Positions 52,233 to 61,486 of a DNA stretch of 64,000 nt are shown piece by piece (position 1 is the first letter of the stretch; every line of letters begins with the position of its first letter). This DNA is from Clavibacter zhangzhiyongii (lineage in GTDB: Bacteria; Actinomycetota; Actinomycetes; Actinomycetales; Microbacteriaceae). A model generated the notes under the pieces. It was not told where the DNA came from, ran no database searches, and saw nothing but the letters and a program-made list of their open reading frames with translations. The translations under genes and the position numbers were made by a program. Where the stretch lies: positions 62,001 through 126,000 of the forward strand of contig NZ_CP061274.1 of NCBI RefSeq assembly GCF_014775655.1, given 5' to 3'.

Positions 52233-53558
52233 ATGCCACAGCAGTCATCCAGCGCCTTCGGCAACGGACTCACCCGTCGATCCCTCCTGAGCGCCGGCGT
52301 CGGCGCGGCGGCCGTCGGCCTCCTCGCCGCCTGCAGCGGCGGCGGGGGAGGTGCGGGCGGAGGCGCCGGCGCCCCCCTCAAGTTCTGGAACATGCCCTGG
52401 GGCGCGCCCGCCTTCCTCACCGAGGACAAGGCGATCTCCGCGGCCTACAAGCCGGCCAGCGGCATGGGCGGCGTCAGCTACCAGCAGGTCCAGTGGGCCA
52501 ACTTCACGCAGACGTTCTCGACCGCGGTCGCGGCGAACAACGGTCCGGCCGTGAGCTCCGGAGGCGGGACGACGGCGTTCCTCTTCGAGTCGCAGGGCAA
52601 GATCGCGTACGCGGACGACCTCATCGAGTCGTGGAAGTCGAACGGCATCTACGACGACTTCCTCCCGGGCCTCGTCGACACCCTGAAGACGGCCAACGGC
52701 TACGCGGCCGTCCCGTACAACCTCGACATGCGCATGTACTGGTACCGCAAGGACCTCCTCGAGAAGGCCGGCGTCGAGGCGCCCACCGACTGGGACTCCT
52801 ACGAGGCCGCGTGCGCCGGGCTCAAGAAGATCGGCGTCTACGGCTACGGCACCCGCTCGGGCGCCGGCGCCTTCACCGGCTTCCACCAGATCGTCGCCCA
52901 CATGATCAACAACGGCGGCGGCCTCTTCGACCCCGACCAGAACCCCGACGTCGTCACCGACAAGAACATCGAGGCCGTCGAGTGGGTCCTCGGCATGGTG
53001 AAGAACGGCTACGTGGACCCCCGCAGCGCCACCTACACCTCGGACAACGCGTACCAGCAGATGGACGCCGGCACGTTCGGCATGCTCTGGGACGGCGCGG
53101 GCGCCACGGCGAACGTGAGCCCGGAGACCGCGGCGAACATGGTGGTCGGCGACCCGCTCGTGGGCCCCGGCGGCGAGAAGGGCGCGCTCTACTTCCCGAA
53201 CAACATCATGATGTACAAGTCGACGCCCAGCCAGGAGAACAGCGAGGCGTTCCTCACGTACTACTACCAGAACATGAAGTCGCTCTGGACGAAGCAGACC
53301 GGCATCGGCCTGCCGCCGCTGAAGTCCATCGCCGAGGAGGCGTACGCGGACGACGCGAACACCACGAAGATCCTCAACGACTGGCAGCCGATCTCGAAGA
53401 CGTGGGGCGCCCCCGGCTCCAACACGGTCTTCCAGAACGTGACCAAGGTCGACGGCACGCAGCCGACGATCTCGTTCGCGCAGGCCGTCCTCGGCGGCAC
53501 CGTCACCGCGCGCGAGTCCCTCGAGAAGCTCCAGAAGGAGCTCGAGGCCGGCGCGTGA
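52233..53558 (+). CDS. Sugar ABC transporter, substrate-binding lipoprotein
   Basis: A 441-residue precursor. Twin-arginine-like leader TRRSLLSAGVGAAAVGLLAACSGG with lipobox AAC near 33-35. The mature part is a family 1 solute-binding protein (about 50-441): LKFWNMPWGAP, KIAYADDLIESWKS, VPYNLDMRMYWYRKDLLEKAGVEAPTDWDSYE, all typical of oligosaccharide and glycoside binders. The two permease genes follow, and no ATPase gene is in the cluster. Confidence 0.92.
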   Translation: MPQQSSSAFGNGLTRRSLLSAGVGAAAVGLLAACSGGGGGAGGGAGAPLKFWNMPWGAPAFLTEDKAISAAYKPASGMGGVSYQQVQWANFTQTFSTAVAANNGPAVSSGGGTTAFLFESQGKIAYADDLIESWKSNGIYDDFLPGLVDTLKTANGYAAVPYNLDMRMYWYRKDLLEKAGVEAPTDWDSYEAACAGLKKIGVYGYGTRSGAGAFTGFHQIVAHMINNGGGLFDPDQNPDVVTDKNIEAVEWVLGMVKNGYVDPRSATYTSDNAYQQMDAGTFGMLWDGAGATANVSPETAANMVVGDPLVGPGGEKGALYFPNNIMMYKSTPSQENSEAFLTYYYQNMKSLWTKQTGIGLPPLKSIAEEAYADDANTTKILNDWQPISKTWGAPGSNTVFQNVTKVDGTQPTISFAQAVLGGTVTARESLEKLQKELEAGA

Positions 53559-53600
53559 TGCGCGTCCACCGGGAGGTCATGACATGGACGGGATGAGCTG

Positions 53601-54587
53601 ATGGCGGTCGACACGCGCGTCACCGACAAGATCGGGATGGCCCGCCGCGGCGTCGGCGTGGCCGGCTCCGGCCGCCCGCCCGGCCCCCCGCGCAAGGGCT
53701 CCGGGAAGACGCCGCTCGGACGCGCGGGCGCGACGCTGGCGCTGTTCGCGCTGCCGTCGCTGATCCTGCTCGTGCTGCTCAACGTCTACCCGGTCGTCTA
53801 CTCCTTCCTGCAGTCGCTGCAGCAGGGGACGCCGTCGACGCTGCCGTGGGAGACGCCGTTCGTCGGGCTCCAGAACTACACCGACGTGCTCATGTCGGAG
53901 CAGTTCCGCAACGCGACGACGTTCACGATCGTGTTCACCGTCGTGGGCGTCTTCGGCTCGTGGCTCGTGGGCCTCGCCCTCGCGCTGCTGCTCCGCACCC
54001 GGATCCCCGCCAACGGGCTCTTCAAGGTGCTGCTGCTGCTGCCGTGGATCGTCCCGGTGGTCGTCTCGTCGACGTCGTGGAACTGGCTGGTGGCGACGCC
54101 CCAGAGCCCGGTGCCGATCATCCTGGAGACGCTCGGGTTCCCCGACGCGAACTTCCTGGGCGACCCCGTGCTCGCGCAGGTCGTGGTCTGCGTCTTCAAG
54201 GTCTGGATCAGCTTCCCGTTCATGCTGATGATGATGTCCTCGGCGCTCGCGTCGGTGGACACCAACGTCTACGAGGCGGCGAAGATGGACGGCGCGAACG
54301 CCTGGCAGGCGTTCCGCGGCGTGACCCTCCCGATCATCTCGAGGACCACCTACATCAGCTGGGTGCTGATGACGATCTTCTGCGTCAACGACTTCCCGAC
54401 GATCTTCCTGCTCACGCAGGGCGGTCCCGTGAACGCGACGACGTCGCTGATCGTGCTGGCGTACCAGCAGGCGTTCCAGAACCTGCAGACCGGCCCGGCG
54501 ACCGCGGTGGCCTTCATGATGACGGCCGTGCTGGTCATCGTGTCGACCCTGCTGTACCGGCAGATCAAGAAGGCGGACATCGAATGA
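53601..54587 (+). CDS. Sugar ABC transporter permease 1 (MalF-like)
   Basis: A 328-residue membrane protein. Cytoplasmic Gly/Pro start, then six helices (first about 44-66). EAA loop YEAAKMDGANAWQAFRGVTLPI (about 226-247) contacts the ATPase. Works with the second permease, whose ATG overlaps its stop (ATGA). Confidence 0.93.
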   Translation: MAVDTRVTDKIGMARRGVGVAGSGRPPGPPRKGSGKTPLGRAGATLALFALPSLILLVLLNVYPVVYSFLQSLQQGTPSTLPWETPFVGLQNYTDVLMSEQFRNATTFTIVFTVVGVFGSWLVGLALALLLRTRIPANGLFKVLLLLPWIVPVVVSSTSWNWLVATPQSPVPIILETLGFPDANFLGDPVLAQVVVCVFKVWISFPFMLMMMSSALASVDTNVYEAAKMDGANAWQAFRGVTLPIISRTTYISWVLMTIFCVNDFPTIFLLTQGGPVNATTSLIVLAYQQAFQNLQTGPATAVAFMMTAVLVIVSTLLYRQIKKADIE

Positions 54588-55465
54588 GCCAGCCACTCGC
54601 GGCCGTCGGCGCCACCTCGGCGACCGTCGGCGACATCAAGCGCACGTCGGCGAAGGAGCGCGAGCAGAAGGGCCAGTGGTGGCGCTTCCTGTTCATCGCG
54701 ATCATCACGCTGATCGTGATCACGCCCATCCTCGCGGTGCTGTTCCTCTCCACCCAGCCGGGGCAGAACTCGACGGCCACCGGGTTCACGCTGGAGAACT
54801 TCCAGCGCGTGCTCGGCGGCACCGACGTGATGATCTGGCTGGGCAACAGCCTGCTCGTCGCGCTGGTGACGGTCGTGGTCTCGGTCGTCATCGCCGCGCC
54901 CGCCGGCTACGTGCTCAGCCGTTCGCGGTCGCGGCTCGTGTCCGGGTACTCGCTCGTGCTGTTCGTGGTGCAGGCGCTGCCGGTGGTGACGGCGGCGATC
55001 CCGCTGTTCATCACGTTCTCGGCCATGGGCCTCATCAACACGCTGCAGGGCGTGGCGATCATCTACATCGGGTCGACCATGTCGGTCGCGATCTGGATGA
55101 TGGCGGCCTATATCGACTCCATCCCCATCACCCTCGAGGAGGCGGCGTGGATGGACGGCGCGAGCGTGTTCAGCGGCTTCATCCACGTGGTGATGCGCAA
55201 CTCCCTGCCGGGCATCCTCTCGACCGCGATCTTCTCGTTCCTGCTGGCGTGGAACGACTACCTGATCGCGCTCCTGTTCCTGCAGGACTTCACGAAGTAC
55301 ACCCTCCCCATCGGCCTCAACACGTTCTTCCAGCAGAACGCGGCCGACTGGGGCTCGGTGATGGCGGTCGCGGTCATCATGATGCTGCCGCCCGTGCTGA
55401 TCTTCGCCTTCCTGAACAAGTACTTCAGCGTCGGCGGGATCGGCGGGTCGCTCGCCGGGAGGTGA
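54584..55465 (+). CDS. Sugar ABC transporter permease 2 (MalG-like)
   Basis: A 293-residue membrane protein. Six helices (first about 34-56). EAA-type loop LEEAAWMDGASVFSGFIHVVMRNSLPG (about 185-211), and the MalG-family start LENFQRVLGGTDVMIWLGNSLLVALV. Completes the importer channel. A strong terminator follows 35 bp after its stop. Confidence 0.93.
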   Translation: MSQPLAAVGATSATVGDIKRTSAKEREQKGQWWRFLFIAIITLIVITPILAVLFLSTQPGQNSTATGFTLENFQRVLGGTDVMIWLGNSLLVALVTVVVSVVIAAPAGYVLSRSRSRLVSGYSLVLFVVQALPVVTAAIPLFITFSAMGLINTLQGVAIIYIGSTMSVAIWMMAAYIDSIPITLEEAAWMDGASVFSGFIHVVMRNSLPGILSTAIFSFLLAWNDYLIALLFLQDFTKYTLPIGLNTFFQQNAADWGSVMAVAVIMMLPPVLIFAFLNKYFSVGGIGGSLAGR

Positions 55466-55500
55466 GGCGGCCGGTGCGCGGGTGATGCCGCGCGCGAGAC

Positions 55501-55545
55501 GAGAGCCCGCTCCGGGATCCCACGCGGATCCGGGGGCGGGCTCTC
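55501..55545 (+). terminator. Terminator of the sugar ABC operon
   Basis: 20-bp stem with two mismatches (55501-55520 and 55526-55545) and a 5-nt loop. Begins GAGAGCCCGC, ends GCGGGCTCTC. One of the strongest hairpins in the window, ending the operon that starts at 50273. Confidence 0.85.
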
Positions 55546-55646
55546 GCCGTGCACGGCGCCGGACGCTTCGTCCGCGAACGGATGGGTCCTAGGCTGAGCG
55601 GCGCGTCACGCACGCCGAGGTGCGCGACGCCGACCCCAGGAGCACG

Positions 55647-58013
55647 ATGAGCGCCGCACCCCATCCCGCCGACCGCCACGACCTCATCCGCGTGCAGGGC
55701 GCACGCGAGAACAACCTCAAGGACGTCTCGCTCGACATCCCGAAGCGCCGCCTCACGGTGTTCACGGGGGTGTCGGGCTCCGGCAAGTCGTCGCTCGTGT
55801 TCGGCACGATCGCGGCCGAGTCCAAGCGCATGATCGACGAGACGTACCCGTCGTTCGTGCAGGGCTTCATGCCGTCGCTCGCGCGGCCGGAGGTGGATCG
55901 CCTCGAGGGCCTGACGACGGCGATCATCGTCGACCAGGAGCGGCTGGGGGCGAACCCCCGCTCGACCGTCGGCACCGCGACCGACGTCAACGCCATGCTG
56001 CGCATCCTCTTCTCGCGCCTGGGCGACCCGCACATCGGCTCGCCCAACGCGTTCTCGTTCAACGTGCCCAGCGTGCGCGTGCAGGGCTCGATGACGGTCG
56101 AGAGGGGCGCCGCGACGCACGCGGTCGCGCAGGACCACACGATGCTCGGCGGCATGTGCCCGCGCTGCGAGGGCCTCGGTCGCGTCAACGACATCGACCT
56201 CGCGCAGATCGTCGACGACTCGCGGTCGCTGCTCGAGGGCGCGATCACCGTGCCGGGCTACACGGCCGACGGCTGGCTCGTGAGGATCTTCGCCGCCTCC
56301 GGGTTCGTGCCCGGCGACGTGCCCATCCGCGACCTCACCGACGAGCAGCGGCACGACTTCCTCTACCGGGAGGCGACCAAGGTCAAGGTCGACTCGATGA
56401 ACATGACCTACGAGGGTCTCGTGCCGAAGATCCAGCGGTCGATCCTGTCGAAGGACAAGGAGTCGATGCAGCCGCACATCCGGGCGTTCGTCGAGCGCGC
56501 GGTGACGTTCCAGACGTGTCCCGACTGCGACGGCACGCGGCTCGCGGCGCCGGCGAGGTCCGCCAAGGTCGCGGGGCTGTCGATCGCGGAGGCCTGCAGC
56601 GTGCAGATCTCCGACCTCGCCGCCTGGGTGCGCGGCATCGACGAGCCGACGGTCGTGCCGCTCGTGCAGTCGCTCGCGCAGACGCTCGACTCGTTCGTGT
56701 CGATCGGCCTCGGCTACCTGTCGCTCGACCGCGCCTCCGGCACGCTCAGCGGGGGAGAGGCGCAGCGCACGAAGCTCATCCGGCACCTCGGCTCGGCGCT
56801 CACCGACGTGACGTACGTGTTCGACGAGCCGACGATCGGCCTGCACCCGCACGACATCCAGCGCATGAACGACCTGCTGCTGCAGCTGCGCGACAAGGGC
56901 AACACGGTGCTGGTCGTCGAGCACAAGCCCGAGACGATCGCGATCGCCGACCACGTCGTCGACCTCGGCCCGGGAGCGGGGTCGCACGGCGGGGAGATCC
57001 GGTTCGAGGGGACGGTCGAGGCGCTGCGTGCCAGCGGCACCCTGACGGGGCGGCACCTCGACGACCGGGCGCGCCTCAAGGAGGCGGTCCGCGAGCGGTC
57101 GGGCGTGCTCGAGGTGCGCGGCGCGTCCACCCACAACCTGAAGGACGTGGACGTCGACGTGCCGCTCGGCGTGCTCACGGTGGTGACCGGCGTCGCCGGC
57201 TCCGGCAAGTCGTCGCTCATCCACGGCTCCGTCGCCGGGCGCGACGGCGTCGTGTCGATCGACCAGACGGCGATCCGCGGCTCCCGCCGCTCCAACCCCG
57301 CCACGTACACGGGCCTGCTCGAGCCCGTGCGCAAGGCGTTCGCGAAGGCCAACGGGGTGAAGCCCGCGCTCTTCAGCGCGAACTCCGACGGCGCGTGCCC
57401 CACCTGCAACGGCGCCGGGGTCATCTTCACCGACCTCGGGCCGATGTCGACGGTGTCGACGACGTGCGAGGACTGCGGCGGCAAGCGCTTCATGGCCTCG
57501 GTGCTCGAGTACACGCTGGGCGGCAAGGACATCAGCGAGGTGCTCGCGCTGCCCATCGCCGAGGCGCGCGCGTACTTCTCGGACGGCGAGGCGCGGACGC
57601 CGGCGGCGGTGGCGATCCTGTCGCGGCTCGAGGACGTGGGGCTCGGGTACGTGACGCTCGGGCAGCCGCTCACGACCCTGTCCGGCGGCGAGCGGCAGCG
57701 GCTGAAGCTCGCGGTGCAGATGGCCGAGAGGCAGGGCGGGGTGTACGTGCTCGACGAGCCGACGACGGGCCTGCACCTCGCCGACGTCGCGCAGCTGCTG
57801 GGCCTCCTGGACCGCCTCGTCGAGTCGGGGAAGACGGTGATCGTCATCGAGCACCATCAGGCGGTCATGGCGCACGCCGACTGGATCATCGACGTGGGGC
57901 CCGGCGCGGGTCACGACGGCGGCAGGGTCGTGTTCGAGGGCACGCCCGCCGAGCTCGTCGCGTCGCGCTCGACCATCACGGGCGAGCACCTCGCGGCGTA
58001 CGTCGGCGGGTGA
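55647..58013 (+). CDS. UvrA-like ABC ATPase (UvrA2/drug-resistance type)
   Basis: A 788-residue protein, shorter than UvrA (about 950). Two ABC units: Walker A GVSGSGKSS at 41-49 and GVAGSGKSS in the second half, signatures LSGGEAQR and LSGGERQR, Walker B VFDEPTIGLHPHD and VLDEPTTGLHLAD. Zinc-type cysteine pairs (CPRCEGLG, CPDCDG, CPTCNGAG, CEDCGG) are retained. The short form belongs with UvrA-like proteins linked to antibiotic self-protection or DNA damage tolerance. ATG 55647 follows CCCAGGAG. No uvrB or uvrC nearby. Confidence 0.88.
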   Translation: MSAAPHPADRHDLIRVQGARENNLKDVSLDIPKRRLTVFTGVSGSGKSSLVFGTIAAESKRMIDETYPSFVQGFMPSLARPEVDRLEGLTTAIIVDQERLGANPRSTVGTATDVNAMLRILFSRLGDPHIGSPNAFSFNVPSVRVQGSMTVERGAATHAVAQDHTMLGGMCPRCEGLGRVNDIDLAQIVDDSRSLLEGAITVPGYTADGWLVRIFAASGFVPGDVPIRDLTDEQRHDFLYREATKVKVDSMNMTYEGLVPKIQRSILSKDKESMQPHIRAFVERAVTFQTCPDCDGTRLAAPARSAKVAGLSIAEACSVQISDLAAWVRGIDEPTVVPLVQSLAQTLDSFVSIGLGYLSLDRASGTLSGGEAQRTKLIRHLGSALTDVTYVFDEPTIGLHPHDIQRMNDLLLQLRDKGNTVLVVEHKPETIAIADHVVDLGPGAGSHGGEIRFEGTVEALRASGTLTGRHLDDRARLKEAVRERSGVLEVRGASTHNLKDVDVDVPLGVLTVVTGVAGSGKSSLIHGSVAGRDGVVSIDQTAIRGSRRSNPATYTGLLEPVRKAFAKANGVKPALFSANSDGACPTCNGAGVIFTDLGPMSTVSTTCEDCGGKRFMASVLEYTLGGKDISEVLALPIAEARAYFSDGEARTPAAVAILSRLEDVGLGYVTLGQPLTTLSGGERQRLKLAVQMAERQGGVYVLDEPTTGLHLADVAQLLGLLDRLVESGKTVIVIEHHQAVMAHADWIIDVGPGAGHDGGRVVFEGTPAELVASRSTITGEHLAAYVGG

Positions 58014-58133
58014 TCGAGCGCCCGGAGGAGGGGAGCCCGGTGACGATGCCGCCGTCGGCCGCCGGGTGCGCGCGTCTCGATCCGGTCGAGCCCGGCTGCT
58101 CGCGGGGGCGAGCTGGGGATCCTCCGAGCGGAG

Positions 58134-58149
58134 TTGGCCACTTGGCCAA
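58134..58149. promoter_or_regulatory. TetR-type operator ahead of the SMR efflux operon
   Basis: Perfect inverted repeat TTGGCCA-CT-TGGCCAA, 19 bp upstream of the tetR start. A -10-like TAGGGT lies beside it, so the TetR protein encoded here probably represses its own operon. Confidence 0.75.
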
Positions 58150-58168
58150 ATTACCGTAGGGTCTCCTC

Positions 58169-58780
58169 ATGCCTCCCCGCGAACACCGCCCCCAGGACGA
58201 ACGACGGCGCCAGCTGATCGACGCGGCCGTCGCCGTCATGACCGAGGAGGGGGTCGCGGCCGTCACGACCCGCGCCGTGACGACCCGCGCGGGGCTGCCG
58301 CACGGGTCCTTCCACTACTGCTTCGACTCGAAGGCCGACCTCTTCTCGGCGGTGCTCAGCCAGGAGCTCCGCACCGTCCTCGTGGCGGCCTTCGACCCGC
58401 CCGCCGAGGCCCTCCCACCGGTCGAGCGCATCGCCTTCGGCCTCCGGGCGCGGCTCGACCTCGTCGCCGCGCGGCCCGACCACGCGCTCGCCCTCGTCGA
58501 GCTCACGGCTCTCTCGCACCGCGACCCGGCCCTCGCGCATCTCGCCCGGTGGGAGCAGGCGGAGTACCGGCGCGAGGTGACGCGCGACGTCGACGAGTGG
58601 ACGGCGTCCGACGGGCTCCGGTGGTCGGCGCCGACGCCGCGGATCGCCGCCCTGCTCATCGCCGTCGCCGACGGCATCGCGAACTCCTGGCTCGCCGACC
58701 GCGACGACGAGGCCGCCCAGGCCTCCATCGTCCTGGCCGCCCGGTCCGTCGCCGCGCTGCTGGAAGGGAGCGGATCGTGA
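58169..58780 (+). CDS. TetR/AcrR family regulator of the SMR operon
   Basis: A 203-residue regulator. HTH at about 12-58: RRRQLIDAAVAVMTEEGVAAVTTRAVTTRAGLPHGSFHYCFDSKADLF. The ligand domain runs to residue 203. GTG of the first SMR gene overlaps its stop (GTGA). The operator lies just upstream. Confidence 0.9.
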   Translation: MPPREHRPQDERRRQLIDAAVAVMTEEGVAAVTTRAVTTRAGLPHGSFHYCFDSKADLFSAVLSQELRTVLVAAFDPPAEALPPVERIAFGLRARLDLVAARPDHALALVELTALSHRDPALAHLARWEQAEYRREVTRDVDEWTASDGLRWSAPTPRIAALLIAVADGIANSWLADRDDEAAQASIVLAARSVAALLEGSGS

Positions 58781-59145
58781 AGTGGCTCTGGCTCACCTCC
58801 GCCGTGGCCGTCGAGGTGACCGCCTCACTGGCCCTCCAGGCGGCCGTCGACGCCCCCGGCTGGTACGTGCTCGTCGTCGCGGGCTACCTCTCGGCGTTCG
58901 TCTGCCTGACCCGGGTGCTGAAGGCCGGCATGGCCATCGGCGTCGCCTACGGGATCTGGGGCGCCGCCGGCGTCGCGCTGACCGCCGTCATGGCCTCGGT
59001 CCTCTTCGGCCAGCCGTTGACCGGGGTCATGGTCGTCGGCCTCGTCCTCATCATCGTCGGCGTCCTGCTCGTGGAGCTCGGCTCGCAGCGTGCGCATGCG
59101 GCACGCGCCCGCGGTGCCGCGGATCACAGCGGCGGGACCGTCTGA
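58777..59145 (+). CDS. SMR efflux subunit 1
   Basis: A 122-residue small multidrug resistance protein with four helices. Conserved Glu in SAVAVEVTASLALQA (position 13-14), GIWGAAGVALTAV as helix 3 and LIIVGVLLVELGS as helix 4. The C-terminal 20 residues are an extra basic tail. Paired with the next gene, as in EbrAB/YkkCD heterodimers. GTG start. Confidence 0.9.
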   Translation: MKWLWLTSAVAVEVTASLALQAAVDAPGWYVLVVAGYLSAFVCLTRVLKAGMAIGVAYGIWGAAGVALTAVMASVLFGQPLTGVMVVGLVLIIVGVLLVELGSQRAHAARARGAADHSGGTV

Positions 59146-59459
59146 TGGGCTGGGTGCTGCTGTCGATCGCCATCCTGTGCGAGGTCGCCGCGACGATCAG
59201 CCTCAAGCTCGCGACCGACGGGAGGAAGGGCTGGTACGTCGTGGTCGGCATCGGCTACGTCGTCGCCTTCTCGCTCCTCGCCGGAGCCCTCGCGCTCGGC
59301 CTCCCCATCGGGGTCGCCTACGGCGTCTGGGCGGCGACCGGCGTCGCCCTCACCGCGGTGCTCGGGCGGCTCCTCTTCAAGGACCCGCTCACCTGGCTGA
59401 TGAGCGCGGGCATCGCCTGCATCATCGTCGGGGTCGTCCTCATCGAGGTGGGCCACTAG
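59145..59459 (+). CDS. SMR efflux subunit 2
   Basis: A 104-residue partner: MGWVLLSIAILCEVAATISLKLATDG contains the drug-binding Glu (position 13), then LPIGVAYGVWAATGVALTAVLGRLLFKDP and a final IIVGVVLIEVGH. ATG overlaps the previous stop (TGATG). The two make an antiparallel heterodimeric drug/proton antiporter for cationic compounds or guanidine-like substrates. Confidence 0.92.
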   Translation: MGWVLLSIAILCEVAATISLKLATDGRKGWYVVVGIGYVVAFSLLAGALALGLPIGVAYGVWAATGVALTAVLGRLLFKDPLTWLMSAGIACIIVGVVLIEVGH

Positions 59460-59481
59460 GCACGCTCGGGCCGCCTCCGGA

Positions 59482-61335
<1,854 letters not shown>

Positions 61336-61448
61336 GGGCGGGTCCTTCTGTCGCGGGAGGCCGGGCGGACGTGCTCGGGATCCACTCTCGCGCAGCCGGG
61401 TGGGACCGTCCCGGGAGGATCGCCGCGGGCCGGGAGGACCGCCGCGGG

Positions 61449-61475
61449 CCGGGCGCCGGGCACCCGGGCGCCCGG
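61449..61475 (-). terminator. Hairpin after MMPL gene
   Basis: CCGGGCGCCGGG (61449-61460) and CCCGGGCGCCCGG (61463-61475) pair with one bulge, 12 bp past the stop of the MMPL gene. Beside it, at 61412-61430 and 61431-61449, is a 19-bp tandem duplication differing at one base. Confidence 0.6.
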
Positions 61476-61486
61476 CCGACCGCCGC

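Noticed and set aside
55425-57989. 854-codon minus-strand frame opposite the UvrA-like gene
   Set aside because: The plus strand has all ABC motifs; this is an antisense artefact of GC-rich codons.
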